DNA from: Thermoleophilia bacterium | Lineage (GTDB): Bacteria; Actinomycetota; Thermoleophilia; Gaiellales; Gaiellaceae | Length of the DNA stretch: 64,000 nt | Reading direction: 5' to 3' | Assembly (NCBI GenBank): GCA_025928515.1 | Contig: JAICJI010000008.1 | Span: 1-64,000 of the forward strand | In this document: piece by piece, positions 38,166-48,482 of the stretch | Position numbering within the stretch: position 1 is the stretch's first letter | How the letters are laid out: every line of letters begins with the position of its first letter | The notes under the pieces: generated by a model | The model's database searches: none | Told to the model about the DNA's origin: nothing | What the model saw: only the letters and a program-made list of their open reading frames with translations | Translations under genes and position numbers: made by a program

Positions 38166-39324
38166 GCGCATCTGGCTCGCCGGCATCGGCGGTGCCGGGA
38201 TGAGCGGCTACGCGCTCCTCGCGCACGCCTGGGGAGCCGACGTCGCAGGCTGGGACCGCGTCGAGACGCCGTACCTGCGACACCTCGATGGTGTCGAGGT
38301 CGAGATCTCGCCGGAGCCGCCGCAGCCACCGTCGGACCGGGAGGTGTTCGTCTCCACGGCATTCGCCGGCCTCGTGGAGGGGAGTCCGCGCGCCGATCTC
38401 CTGGCCGAGCTCGTCTCGCAGCGCCGCGCCATCGTGGTGGCGGGAGCGCACGGGAAGACGACGACGAGCGCGATGATCGCCTTCAGTCTCGACCGGCTCG
38501 GCCTGGATCCGGCGTTTCTGATCGGGGCCGACGTGCCGCAGCTCGACGGCAACGCGCGGGCCGGCTCCGGCTGGCTCGTCGTGGAGGGTGACGAGTCGGA
38601 CCGCTCCGTCGGCGCGCTGCGCCCGGAGATCGCGGTGCTCCTCAACGTCGACCTCGACCACCACACGACGTTCGCGTCGAGGGGGGAGGTCGAGGAGTTC
38701 TTCGAGATCTGGCTGCGCGGGGTGCCGCACGTCGTGCGCGCCGAGGAGCTCGAGCCCGTGGCCCTCGAGCTCTCCGTGCCGGGCGACCACACCCGGCGCA
38801 ACGCCGCGGCAGCTCTCGCCGCGCTCGAGCTCGCGGGCGTGCCGCGAGCCGACGCCGAAGCGGCGATCGTGGAGTTCCGCGGCGCGGGCCGCAGGCTCGA
38901 GCCCAAAGGAGAAGCCGGAGGCGTCACCGTGCTCGACAGCTACGCGCACCATCCCGCCGAGCTCGCCGCCGACCTGGCTGCGATGAGGGACGGTGGGCGG
39001 CTTCTCGTCTTGTTCCAGCCGCACCTCTACTCGCGGACGCTGCATCTGGCGCACGGGTTCGCACGCGCGCTGCGGGCCGCGGATGCAGCCTGCGTGACGG
39101 AGATCTATCCGGCGCGAGAGGCGCCCCTCTCCGGCGTCAGCGGCCGTCTGATCGTCGACGAGCTCGCGGCGCTTCGCCCCGGAATGCGCCTCGGCTGGGC
39201 ACGCTCGCTCGAGGAGGCTGCAGGCCTCGTGGCGGGGTGGGCACAGCCCGGGGACACGATCCTCACGCTCGGAGCCGGCGACGTCGATCGCGCGGCCCCG
39301 TTGATCCTGGAGGCGCTCGCTTGA
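38131..39324 (+). CDS. murC: UDP-N-acetylmuramate--L-alanine ligase
   Basis: WLAGIGGAGMSGYALLA; VAGAHGKTTTSAM; DSYAHHPAELAADL; FQPHLYSRT. Confidence 0.94.
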   Translation: MSSSPSRPLAGRRIWLAGIGGAGMSGYALLAHAWGADVAGWDRVETPYLRHLDGVEVEISPEPPQPPSDREVFVSTAFAGLVEGSPRADLLAELVSQRRAIVVAGAHGKTTTSAMIAFSLDRLGLDPAFLIGADVPQLDGNARAGSGWLVVEGDESDRSVGALRPEIAVLLNVDLDHHTTFASRGEVEEFFEIWLRGVPHVVRAEELEPVALELSVPGDHTRRNAAAALAALELAGVPRADAEAAIVEFRGAGRRLEPKGEAGGVTVLDSYAHHPAELAADLAAMRDGGRLLVLFQPHLYSRTLHLAHGFARALRAADAACVTEIYPAREAPLSGVSGRLIVDELAALRPGMRLGWARSLEEAAGLVAGWAQPGDTILTLGAGDVDRAAPLILEALA

Positions 39325-40199
39325 AGATCGAGGAGGGAGTCGAGCTCGCCCGCTTCACGACCCTTGGGACGGGCGGGCGTGCGCGCGCCTTCGCGCGGCT
39401 GGAGTCCGAGGCCGAGGCGGCAGAGCTCTTGCAGTGGGCCGAGGAGCACTCGCTGGGAGCGGCGGTCGTCGGCCTGGGCTCGAACCTGCTTGCCGCCGAC
39501 GACGGCGTGGATCGGCTCGTCCTCAAGCTCGGCGGCGAGCTCGCCACCGTCGAGGTCGACGGTGACCTGCTGCGGGTCGGCGGCGGCGCGGCGAACGCGG
39601 TCGCGCTCCATCGCGCGCGTGCGGCCGGGCTCGGCGGCTTCGAGTTCGCCTGCGCGATCCCCGGCACGATCGGCGGCGGCGTCTGGATGAACGGCGGCGC
39701 GTACGGCAGCGACTTCGCCGGCGTGCTCGAACGGGCGCTCGTCGTCACCGCCGACGGCAGCGGCTGGCTGACACCCGCCGAGCTCGGGCTCAGCTACCGG
39801 CACTCCGAGCTTCGGCACGGGCAGGTGGTGGTGCGGGCCGAGCTGAGGCTGCGCCCCCGGCTTCCGGACGAGATCAAGGCCGAGGTGCGCGAGCTCAACA
39901 CGCGCCGCAAGGACGCGCAGCCGACGAACCGGCGCACGTTCGGCAGCGTCTTCAAGAACCCCGAGCACGAGCTGAGCGCGGGGCGGATGCTCGAGGCTTG
40001 CGGCCTCAAGGGGCACCGGATCGGCGGTGCGCAGATCTCGCCGAAGCACGCGAACTTCATCGAGAATGCGGACGGCGCCACGACGGCCGACGCCATCGCA
40101 CTCATGGCCGAGGCGCGCCGCCGGGCGCACGAGCAATTCGGCGTCCGGCTCGTGCACGAGGTCGAGTTTCTGGGCGAGCTCGAGTTGCCGCAGCTGTAG
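39321..40199 (+). CDS. murB: UDP-N-acetylenolpyruvoylglucosamine reductase
   Basis: TTLGTGGRA; FACAIPGTIGGGVWMNGGAYG; SVFKNPE; ISPKHANFI; TTG start overlapping the murC stop. Confidence 0.94.
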   Translation: MKIEEGVELARFTTLGTGGRARAFARLESEAEAAELLQWAEEHSLGAAVVGLGSNLLAADDGVDRLVLKLGGELATVEVDGDLLRVGGGAANAVALHRARAAGLGGFEFACAIPGTIGGGVWMNGGAYGSDFAGVLERALVVTADGSGWLTPAELGLSYRHSELRHGQVVVRAELRLRPRLPDEIKAEVRELNTRRKDAQPTNRRTFGSVFKNPEHELSAGRMLEACGLKGHRIGGAQISPKHANFIENADGATTADAIALMAEARRRAHEQFGVRLVHEVEFLGELELPQL

Positions 40200-40230
40200 G
40201 AGGGTCCGCTCCGGCGACGAACTTCGGAAC

Positions 40231-41082
40231 ATGCCTGGAAGGGCTCGTCTCGCTCGGTCCATCGCCCGCGCCGAGTTCGTCGCGTGGCTGCCGTCGCGAC
40301 CCCGGTGGCCTGCGGTTCGCCCCCGCGCCTGGCTCGTCCAGCTCGCGCCGACACGACGATCGCTCGTCGTCGGCGTGGGCGTGCTGTTGCTCGGCCTCGG
40401 CGGCTATCTGATCGCGCGCGAGTCGTCGCTCTTCGCGATCGACCGGATCGAGGTCAGGGGAGCATCACCGCGCGTCGCGGGCCAGGTCCGCGAGGCTCTC
40501 GGGCCGGTACTGGGTCGGCCCCTGGTCGGGCTTGATGGGTCCGCAGTGCTCCGGGACGTCGACGCACTTCCGACCGTCGTGCGCGCGAGCTACGACCGAG
40601 CTTTCCCACACACGCTGCGCGTCACGGTCGTCTCCGAGCGGCCGGCGGCCGTCCTACGCCAGGGTTCGGAGAGCTGGCTCGTCTCGGCCCGCGGCCGCGT
40701 GATGGAGCGTCTGCCGGGGAGCGCCCTGCCGAGGTTGCCACGGATCTGGCTCTCCACCCACACTCACGTGAGCATCGGGAGTGAGGTCGGGGTTGCGGGG
40801 ACTGCCGCTGCAGCCCGCGCGGTCGGGCTCGCAGGTGCGTTCGCGGTCCGCGTCGCGTCGGCGTCGGACAGCGACGGCACGCTTCTGTTCCGGCTCCATT
40901 CGGGGCTCGAGCTGCTGCTCGGCGACGGCACCGACATCAAGCTCAAGGTCGCCGTCGCGGCGCACGTGCTCGCCGTGCTCCCGTCGGGCTCGGTCTTTCT
41001 CGACGTGAGTAACCCCGGCAGACCAGTCTCCGGAACCGGATCACCGACCGTCGGCTTACAGCAAGGCTCTGCTAGAGGTTGA
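40231..41082 (+). CDS. ftsQ: cell division protein FtsQ/DivIB
   Basis: TM then POTRA-like FAIDRIEVRGASPRVAGQVREALGPVLGRPLVGLD; position before ftsZ. Confidence 0.85.
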   Translation: MPGRARLARSIARAEFVAWLPSRPRWPAVRPRAWLVQLAPTRRSLVVGVGVLLLGLGGYLIARESSLFAIDRIEVRGASPRVAGQVREALGPVLGRPLVGLDGSAVLRDVDALPTVVRASYDRAFPHTLRVTVVSERPAAVLRQGSESWLVSARGRVMERLPGSALPRLPRIWLSTHTHVSIGSEVGVAGTAAAARAVGLAGAFAVRVASASDSDGTLLFRLHSGLELLLGDGTDIKLKVAVAAHVLAVLPSGSVFLDVSNPGRPVSGTGSPTVGLQQGSARG

Positions 41083-41104
41083 GGGTGTGAAGCTCCAGTT
41101 CCGG

Positions 41105-41133
41105 TTGACATCGAGCGTTCGCGCACGTACGCT
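41105..41133 (+). promoter_or_regulatory. sigma70-type promoter upstream of ftsZ
   Basis: TTGACA (41105-41110) - 17 nt - TACGCT (41128-41133). Confidence 0.65.
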
Positions 41134-41193
41134 CCGCCGCGTTGTTGCTGAAGGCAGCCCCAATCCTCTAGTGAAGGTTCAGGTTCGAAGCTC

Positions 41194-42255
41194 ATGAGCA
41201 CGAACGAAGCGGCCGGGAACTACCTGGCAGTCATCAAGGTCGTCGGCGTCGGTGGCGGCGGGACCAACGCCGTCAACCGGATGGTGGACGCCGGTTTGTC
41301 GGGCGTCGAGTTCATCGCGGTCAACACGGACGCGCAGGCGCTGATGGTCTGCGACGCAGACGTGAAGATCCACATCGGCTCCGCAGCCACGCGCGGTCTC
41401 GGCGCCGGCGCGGATCCGGCCGTCGGCCTCGCCGCCGCGCAGGAGAGCCGCGACGAGCTCAAGGAGGCGCTCAAGGGCGCGGACATGATCTTCGTCACCG
41501 CGGGTGAAGGCGGCGGCACCGGGACCGGTGCTGCGCCGGTCGTCGCGGAGCTCGGCCGTGAGCTCGGAGCGCTCACCGTCGGCGTCGTCACGAAGCCGTT
41601 CAACTTCGAGGGCCGGAAGCGCGCGCAGCAGGCCGAGCAGGGCATCGAGAGCCTGCGCGACAGGCTCGAGACGCTGATCGTGATCGAGAACGACCGCCTG
41701 CTGCAGGTGGTCGAGAAGCAGACATCGGTCGTCGACGCGTTCCGCATGGCCGACGACGTGCTCCGGCAGGGCGTCCAAGGCATCACGGACCTGATCACGG
41801 TGCCCGGTCTCGTCAACCTCGACTTCGCGGACGTGCGGACGATCATGCGCGAGGCCGGCTCGGCTCTGATGGGCATCGGCACGGCGAGCGGCGACAACCG
41901 CGCGGCTGAGGCGGCGCGCTCGGCCGTGTCCTCTCCGCTGCTCGAATCCTCGATCGAAGGTGCGACCGGGATCCTGCTCAACATCACCGGTGGTCCCGAC
42001 ATCGGCCTCTTCGAGGTCAACGAGGCTGCAGAGGTCGTCACGAGCGCGGCCGACGTCAACGCGAACGTCATCTTCGGCGCGGTCATCGACGAGGCCATGG
42101 GCGATGCGGTGCGCGTCACCGTCATCGCCACAGGCTTCGGTGGTGGGCGGCGTCGCCGCAGGGCGAGCGCGGAGCCGGAGCTGACGGCTCCCGCTGCCGG
42201 CACGGAGCGGGGGGAGAACGGCCTCGACGTGCCGTCCTTCCTGCGCGGCGAATAA
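41194..42255 (+). CDS. ftsZ: cell division protein FtsZ
   Basis: [30 protein letters not shown]-terminal [10 protein letters not shown]. Confidence 0.98.
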   Translation: MSTNEAAGNYLAVIKVVGVGGGGTNAVNRMVDAGLSGVEFIAVNTDAQALMVCDADVKIHIGSAATRGLGAGADPAVGLAAAQESRDELKEALKGADMIFVTAGEGGGTGTGAAPVVAELGRELGALTVGVVTKPFNFEGRKRAQQAEQGIESLRDRLETLIVIENDRLLQVVEKQTSVVDAFRMADDVLRQGVQGITDLITVPGLVNLDFADVRTIMREAGSALMGIGTASGDNRAAEAARSAVSSPLLESSIEGATGILLNITGGPDIGLFEVNEAAEVVTSAADVNANVIFGAVIDEAMGDAVRVTVIATGFGGGRRRRRASAEPELTAPAAGTERGENGLDVPSFLRGE

Positions 42256-42473
42256 CACCGCGACGCGGAGTTTCGCGAGCCTCGACTCGGCAGGTTTGGC
42301 GTCGGGCAAACGGGGCACACGGTGCGTGCCCTCAACAGGGTTGACCATAAGAGTCAACCCCACGACCCGGTCCGCCGCCCTGGTTCGTCTTCGATGAGCC
42401 GGGGCGGCTCCGTTCTGGGGACGTTTTCGACTGAGTCGAGGCGCGATGCGTACTAACTAGGATCGGCCTGCCG

Positions 42474-43529
42474 ATGTCCGCGACGCTTCTGCACACGCCG
42501 CTCCACGACCGGCACGTCGAGCTCGGAGCGCGAATGGTGCCGTTCGCAGGCTGGGAGATGCCGGTTCAGTACGAAGGCGTCATCCCAGAGCACCGAGCCG
42601 TGCGCTCGGATGCCGGCGTCTTCGACGTCTCGCACATGGGCGAACTCGAGGTCGAAGGGCCGCACGCCCGCGACCTGCTCCAGGCAACGCTCGCGAACGA
42701 CGTGGACAAGCTCGCGCCCGGCGAGGCGCAGTACACATTGCTGACGAACGAGGGCGGCGGCATCATCGACGACCTGGTCGTCTACCGCACCGGCGATTGC
42801 TCGTACCTCCTCGTCGTGAACGCGGGGAATCGTGCAGCGGCGTACAACTCGCTGAAGGAGCGAGAGGTGCGCGGCTCGGACGTGCGTGACGTGTCCGACG
42901 ACTGCGCGTTGCTCGCCGTTCAGGGCCCACGGGCGATCGAGCGGCTAGGCCTGCCGCCGGCTCCGCCATTCACGTTCGCGGAGACGATGCTCGACGGCGT
43001 CGAGGTGATGGTCAACCGCACCGGCTACACCGGTGAGGACGGCTGCGAGCTCCTCTGCATGAGCGAGGACGCCGTCCGGCTCTGGGATGCGGTGCTCGGG
43101 CGCGGTGCGGTGCCGTGTGGGCTCGGCGCGCGCGACTCGCTGCGCCTCGAGGTCTGCTACCCGCTGCACGGCAACGACATCGGGCCCGACACCGACGCCG
43201 TTTCGGCGGGCCTCGGCTGGGTGTGCGCGCTCGACAAGGAATTCGTCGGCGTCGACGCCCTCCGGCGCATCAAGGCAGAGGGCCCCAAGCGCCGGCTCGT
43301 CGCCTTCGCGATGGAGGAGAAGGCGATTCCCCGGCAGGGGATGGCGATCGAAGGTGGTGGGGAGGTGACGTCGGGCTCGCATTCACCGATGTTGGAGGTC
43401 GGGATCGGAATGGGCTACGTCCCGACCGCGCTGGCCAAGCCGGACACCGAGTTGACGATCGACGTTCGCGGTCGCCCGCGGCGGGCACGCGTCGTCAAGA
43501 AGCCGATCTACAAGAAGAGGGAGGACTGA
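42474..43529 (+). CDS. gcvT: glycine cleavage system T protein (aminomethyltransferase)
   Basis: FAGWEMPVQY; FDVSHMGE; GYTGEDGCEL; GLGARDSLRLEVCYPLHGND. Confidence 0.95.
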   Translation: MSATLLHTPLHDRHVELGARMVPFAGWEMPVQYEGVIPEHRAVRSDAGVFDVSHMGELEVEGPHARDLLQATLANDVDKLAPGEAQYTLLTNEGGGIIDDLVVYRTGDCSYLLVVNAGNRAAAYNSLKEREVRGSDVRDVSDDCALLAVQGPRAIERLGLPPAPPFTFAETMLDGVEVMVNRTGYTGEDGCELLCMSEDAVRLWDAVLGRGAVPCGLGARDSLRLEVCYPLHGNDIGPDTDAVSAGLGWVCALDKEFVGVDALRRIKAEGPKRRLVAFAMEEKAIPRQGMAIEGGGEVTSGSHSPMLEVGIGMGYVPTALAKPDTELTIDVRGRPRRARVVKKPIYKKRED

Positions 43530-43925
43530 GTGGCAGCGGCCGAGAGCTATCCCGAGGAACTGAAGTACCACGAGGAGCACGACTGGGCGCGAGTCGACGG
43601 GGACGAGGCGGTGCTCGGCATCACGTGGTTCGCCGCCGATTTGCTCGGCGAGCTCGTGCATTTCGAGCCTCCGGCGGTCGGCTCGGACGTGACGAAGGAT
43701 CAGTCGTACGGCGAGGTCGAGTCGGTGAAGGCGGTGTCCGACGTGATCGCGCCGCTCTCGGGCGAGGTGCTCGCCGTGAACGAGCAGGTCGTCGATGCGC
43801 CGGAGACGGTGAACGAGGATCCGTACGGCAACGGGTGGCTCATCCGCATTCGCCTCGGCGATCCCGGGGAGACCGACGATCTCCTCGACGCGGCCGCCTA
43901 TCGGCAGGTTCTCGCGAACCAGTGA
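43530..43925 (+). CDS. gcvH: glycine cleavage system H protein
   Basis: YHEEHDWARVDGDEAVLGIT; YGEVESVKAVSDVIAPLSG lipoyl site. Confidence 0.96.
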   Translation: MAAAESYPEELKYHEEHDWARVDGDEAVLGITWFAADLLGELVHFEPPAVGSDVTKDQSYGEVESVKAVSDVIAPLSGEVLAVNEQVVDAPETVNEDPYGNGWLIRIRLGDPGETDDLLDAAAYRQVLANQ

Positions 43926-45277
43926 CGCAGCAGCACCCGTTCCTCGCGCTGACCGACTCCGACCGGGACGAAATGCTCGGGATGATCGGTGTGGGCGCAG
44001 TCGACGAGCTCTTCGGCGACCTGCCCGATTCGGTTCGCCTCGGGCGCGAGCTCGACCTCGAGCCGGCGCTCTCCGAGCAGGAGCTCTTCGCGCACGTCGC
44101 GGCTCTCGCCGAGCGGAATGCCGATGCCAGCAGTGAGGTGTCGTTCCTCGGCGCGGGGATGTACGACCACTACGTCCCGGCGGTGGTCGACGCCATCCTC
44201 CAGCGTGGGGAGCTGCTGACCGCGTACACGCCGTACCAGCCCGAGATGAGCCAGGGTGTGCTGCAGGCGATCTTCGAGTACCAGACGGCCATCTGCGAGC
44301 TGACCGGCATGGACGTCTCGAACGCCTCCGGCTACGACGGGACGAGCGTCGCGGCGGACGCCTTCTACGTCGCGAAGCACGCGACCGGCCGCAGCAAGAT
44401 CGTCGTCACGGAGGCCACGAATCCGCAGGTGCGCCAGGTCGTGAAGACGTACGCCGCCGGGTTCGGGCTCGAAGTAGTGGAGGCGCCCCAGCGGGACGGA
44501 ACGACCGACCCGGATGAGCTCGAGCGTGTCGCCGCGGACGCCGCAGCCGTCATCTTCCAGCAGCCGAACTTCTTCGGTTGCCTCGAGCCGGCCCCCGACC
44601 TCGTCTCGGTCGCGGCTGATGCCGGTGCGTTGCCGATCGCTCACGTCGACCTCCTCTCGCTCGGCGTGCTCGAGGCGCCGGGCCGTTACGGGGCCGCGCT
44701 TGCGCTCGGCGAAGGTCAGGCGGCGGGCAACTTCCCGTCCTTCGGCGGGCCGCACTACGGCTTCCTGGCGGCGCGCAGCGAGTTCATCCGTCGCATGCCG
44801 GGGCGCATCGTCGGCGAGACCGTAGACACCGCGGGCGAGCGCGGCTATGTCCTCACCCTGCAGACCCGGGAGCAGCACATCCGCCGGGAGAAGGCCACGT
44901 CGAACATCACCACGAACCAGACGCTGCTCGCTCTCGGCGGGCTCGTCTATCTCACGTGGCTGGGACCACAGGGACTGCGCGAGCTGGGGGAGACCTGCCT
45001 GTCGCTGGCCGCGTACGCGAAGCAACGCCTCGCGGAGCGGGCAGGAATCGAGTCGGTGTTCTCAACACAGACAACGTTCAAGGAGTTTGCCGTGCGCGTC
45101 GGACGGAACGCACGCGAGGTCGTCGCAGCGGCGCGCGAGCGCGGCGTCCATCCCGGCTACGCGCTCGGTCGCGACTACGAGGGGATGGACGACGTCCTGC
45201 TCGTCGCGGTGACGGAGCGCCGGACGCCCGAGGAGATCGACCGCCTCGCCGACGTGCTGGCCGAGGTCTGCGGATGA
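43922..45277 (+). CDS. gcvPA: glycine dehydrogenase (decarboxylating) subunit 1
   Basis: [46 protein letters not shown]. Confidence 0.95.
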   Translation: MTQQHPFLALTDSDRDEMLGMIGVGAVDELFGDLPDSVRLGRELDLEPALSEQELFAHVAALAERNADASSEVSFLGAGMYDHYVPAVVDAILQRGELLTAYTPYQPEMSQGVLQAIFEYQTAICELTGMDVSNASGYDGTSVAADAFYVAKHATGRSKIVVTEATNPQVRQVVKTYAAGFGLEVVEAPQRDGTTDPDELERVAADAAAVIFQQPNFFGCLEPAPDLVSVAADAGALPIAHVDLLSLGVLEAPGRYGAALALGEGQAAGNFPSFGGPHYGFLAARSEFIRRMPGRIVGETVDTAGERGYVLTLQTREQHIRREKATSNITTNQTLLALGGLVYLTWLGPQGLRELGETCLSLAAYAKQRLAERAGIESVFSTQTTFKEFAVRVGRNAREVVAAARERGVHPGYALGRDYEGMDDVLLVAVTERRTPEEIDRLADVLAEVCG

Positions 45278-46755
45278 AGCTGATCTACGAGAAGTCGCAG
45301 GCCGGTCGCCGCGCGTCGGCGCTGCCGCGGTACGACGAGCTTCCCGCGGCCCCGGAGATCCCGGAAGACCTTCGCCGCAACGAGCCGCCCCGCTTGCCCG
45401 AGGTACCGGAGTTCGAGCTCGTGCGCCACTTCACCGAGCTCTCGACCCGCAACTTCGGCGTCGACACGGGCTTCTATCCCCTCGGCTCCTGCACGATGAA
45501 GTACAACCCGCGCATCAACGAGCGGCTCGCCGCGCTGCCCGGGTTCGCGCGACTCCACCCGCTGCAGGACGAGGACGGAGCCCAGGGCGCGCTCGAGCTG
45601 ATGTGGCGCCTGCAGGAGATCCTCGCCGAGGTCACCGGTCTCGACGCCGTCTCGCTCCAGCCGGCCGCCGGCTCCCAGGGCGAGCTGACGGGGCTGTTGC
45701 TGGTACGCGCGTACTTCGCGGCGCGTGGGGAGGCGGAGCAGAGACGCAAGGTCGTGATCCCGGACACCGCCCACGGCACGAACCCGGCTTCCGTCACGAT
45801 GGCCGGCTACGAGCTGACGCCGGTACGCACAGACGCGCGGGGGAACATCGACGTCGACGACCTCCGCGGCAAGGTCGACGAGCACACCGCTGCGCTCATG
45901 CTCACGAACCCGTCCACGCTCGGCCTCTTCGACGAGAACATCGAGGAGATCGAGCGGATCTTCCACGCCGCCGGCGCGCTCATGTACTACGACGGCGCGA
46001 ACCTCAATGCCGTCTGCGGGATCTCGCGCCCCGGGGACATGGGCTTCGACATCGTCCACATCAACCTCCACAAGACGTTCTCGCAGCCGCACGGCGGCGG
46101 CGGCCCCGGCGGCGGTCCGGTCGCAGTGCGCAAGACGCTCGAGCCGTTTCTGCCGGTGCCGGCGGTGGTGCGGCGGGAGGATGGAGGCTTCGGGCTCGAC
46201 TTCGACCGGCCGCAGACGATCGGCAAGGTGCGCGGCTTCACCGGCCCGTTCGGCGTCTTCGTCCGCTCGTACGCGTACCTGCGGATGTGGGGGCCGCGGC
46301 TACGCGAGATGTCCGAGACGGCCGTGCTCAACGCGAATTACGTCCTCGCGCGGCTGAAGGACGCCTACGACCTGCCCTTCGACCGGCTGTGCATGCACGA
46401 GTTCGTCCTCTCGGCGCGCACGATGAAGCGGGAGCACGGCTGCACCGCGCTCGACGTGGCGAAGCGGCTGATGGACTACGGCTTCCACCCGCCGACGATC
46501 TACTTCCCGCTCATCGTTCCCGAGGCGCTGATGGTGGAGCCGACGGAAACCGAGGCGAAGGAGACGCTCGACGCCTTCTGCGACGCGATGCTCGCGATCG
46601 CGCGCGAGGCGGCAGACGAGCCGGAGCTGCTCAAGGAGGCGCCGCATCACCGGCCGGTCAAGCGGCTCGACGAGGTGCGCGCGGCGAAGCAGCCCGTCGT
46701 CCGGTACGCGTTCGACGACGCACTCGAGAGGGTCGAGGCGCCTAAGGGCGCCTGA
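45274..46755 (+). CDS. gcvPB: glycine dehydrogenase (decarboxylating) subunit 2
   Basis: [45 protein letters not shown]. Confidence 0.96.
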   Translation: MKLIYEKSQAGRRASALPRYDELPAAPEIPEDLRRNEPPRLPEVPEFELVRHFTELSTRNFGVDTGFYPLGSCTMKYNPRINERLAALPGFARLHPLQDEDGAQGALELMWRLQEILAEVTGLDAVSLQPAAGSQGELTGLLLVRAYFAARGEAEQRRKVVIPDTAHGTNPASVTMAGYELTPVRTDARGNIDVDDLRGKVDEHTAALMLTNPSTLGLFDENIEEIERIFHAAGALMYYDGANLNAVCGISRPGDMGFDIVHINLHKTFSQPHGGGGPGGGPVAVRKTLEPFLPVPAVVRREDGGFGLDFDRPQTIGKVRGFTGPFGVFVRSYAYLRMWGPRLREMSETAVLNANYVLARLKDAYDLPFDRLCMHEFVLSARTMKREHGCTALDVAKRLMDYGFHPPTIYFPLIVPEALMVEPTETEAKETLDAFCDAMLAIAREAADEPELLKEAPHHRPVKRLDEVRAAKQPVVRYAFDDALERVEAPKGA

Positions 46756-47389
46756 GCTCGAGCTCGGCGCCGACGACACGCCCGCCGAGCCCTTCGAGCA
46801 GCGCTCGTGACGCGACGTTCGTCTCGTCCACCTCGGTCGCGATTTTGTGCTCGCCGCGCTCTTGGAGCACCGCGAAAGTCTCGCCCAGCAGCCACCGCGC
46901 GATCCCACGCTGCCGCAGCGACCGGCGCACGCCGATGAAGCCGAGCCGCGGCTGCTTCGGCCGGATCCAGACGCGGCAGATTCCCACTCTTTCGGCTGCG
47001 AACGTCGCGACCAGGTAGACCGCCGGATCGAACTGGGGCGAGAGGTAGGTCTCTTCACGAAAGTCGTCGGTCGTCCAGTGCCAGCCGTCCGTGCCGGGGA
47101 CGTCCTGGCGCAGCTCGTTGTCGAGCAGCCGCAGCGTCTCTTCGTCCACCGCGTCCGCTCGCACGACCTTCACGCCTTGAGGTGCCGCCGTGCGCGGCAC
47201 GTTCGTCGGGAGGATGAGGCGCAGCTCCCTTCGCTCGCGGACGAAGCCCAAAGCTTCTAGTTCGCGGAGTCGGTCGACATCGTGCTCCTCGACCGTGGCG
47301 AAGAGCTCGCCCGAGGGAAGGTGTCCCTCTGGCGGGCCGAGGAGGAAGCGACGGCCGTCCGGCCTGAGGAACGTGCGCGCCTCAGGCAC
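46742..47389 (-). CDS. GNAT family N-acetyltransferase
   Basis: [54 protein letters not shown]. Confidence 0.87.
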   Translation of the reverse strand: MPEARTFLRPDGRRFLLGPPEGHLPSGELFATVEEHDVDRLRELEALGFVRERRELRLILPTNVPRTAAPQGVKVVRADAVDEETLRLLDNELRQDVPGTDGWHWTTDDFREETYLSPQFDPAVYLVATFAAERVGICRVWIRPKQPRLGFIGVRRSLRQRGIARWLLGETFAVLQERGEHKIATEVDETNVASRALLEGLGGRVVGAELELRRP

Positions 47390-48458
47390 CGACGGGCTGC
47401 GTGTCCCGGCGGGATCTCGGAGCCGCCGCCAGCTGTCCGCACGCGGCCTCGATGTCTCGCCCGCGCGTGAGGCGCACCGTGACGGGGACGCGCGCGCGCT
47501 CGAGCTCGTGCCGGAAGGCCGAGATCCGCTCGCGCGGCGAGCCGTCATAGAGACCGCCGGCCGCCGTGCGCGGGGTGTTCGGCCGCGCGCCGGCGGCGTC
47601 GCCGCCGGCGCTTGCAGCCCAAGGGTTGTAGGGGATCAGATTCACCTTGAAGTGGTCGCGGCCGAGCAGCTCCGCAAGAGCGCGGGCCTGCTCCGGCGAG
47701 TCGTTCACGCCGGCGAGCATCACGTACTCGACGAAGACACGGCGGTTCGTCGCGTCCACGTGCCGGCGGCACTCGGCGACGACGTCCGCAATCGGGTACC
47801 GGTCGTTGACCGCCATGATCCGCGACCGCAGCTCGTCGTCGGGCGCGTGGAGCGAGAGCGCGAGGCGGATCGGCTTGTCCACCTCGTCCACGAATCGCCG
47901 CAACCCCGGGAGCCAGCCGACCGTCGAGATCGTCGTGCGCCGGTGGGTGATCCCGACGTCGGGCAGGTTCCGCACCGCGCCGAGCACCTCGTCGAGGTTG
48001 AGCATCGGCTCGCCCATCCCCATGAAGACGCAGTGGTCGACCGCGGTGAGCCGCCGGAAATGGAGGGCCTGGTCGACGATCTCCGAGGCGGTGAGGTTGC
48101 GGCCGAACGCCATCGAGCCCGTAGCGCAGAAGGTGCACGTCAAGGGGCAGCCCGACTGCGAAGAGACGCAGAGCGAGCGCCGTCCGTCGCGGTAGCGCAT
48201 CAGCACGGCCTCCACGGGGTGGCCGTCTTCCGTCCGGAAGAGGGTCTTCACTGTTCCGTCGCGCGACTCGCGCTCGGCCTCGACGGTCAGCGTCGAGAAC
48301 GGCACCGCCGCCTCGAGCTCCGTGCGCAGTCCGCGCGGCAGGTTGGTCATATCCGCGTAGCCGGGCGCGCCGCGCGCCGTCCACTCCCACACCTGCCGGG
48401 CACGGAACGCCGGCTCACCGCGCGCCCGCAGTGTCTCCTCCAAAAGGGCCAGATCCAT
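47382..48458 (-). CDS. rlmN: dual-specificity rRNA/tRNA m2A methyltransferase RlmN
   Basis: SSQSGCPLTCTFCATG radical-SAM CxxxCxxC; VDHCVFMGMGEPMLN. Confidence 0.94.
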   Translation of the reverse strand: MDLALLEETLRARGEPAFRARQVWEWTARGAPGYADMTNLPRGLRTELEAAVPFSTLTVEAERESRDGTVKTLFRTEDGHPVEAVLMRYRDGRRSLCVSSQSGCPLTCTFCATGSMAFGRNLTASEIVDQALHFRRLTAVDHCVFMGMGEPMLNLDEVLGAVRNLPDVGITHRRTTISTVGWLPGLRRFVDEVDKPIRLALSLHAPDDELRSRIMAVNDRYPIADVVAECRRHVDATNRRVFVEYVMLAGVNDSPEQARALAELLGRDHFKVNLIPYNPWAASAGGDAAGARPNTPRTAAGGLYDGSPRERISAFRHELERARVPVTVRLTRGRDIEAACGQLAAAPRSRRDTQPVGA

Positions 48459-48464
48459 CGGGCT

Positions 48465-48474
48465 ACGGTAGCGT
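48465..48474. promoter_or_regulatory. back-to-back -10 elements between rlmN (-) and ltaE (+)
   Basis: ACGGTAGCGT: minus TACCGT (N6-ATG); plus TAGCGT (N8-ATG) share TA. Confidence 0.55.
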
Positions 48475-48482
48475 CAGGGTCG

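Noticed and set aside
42256-42473. Glycine riboswitch upstream of gcvT
   Set aside because: Looked for the conserved glycine-aptamer core sequences and tandem aptamer layout; not found by eye. Kept only as an unassigned structured leader
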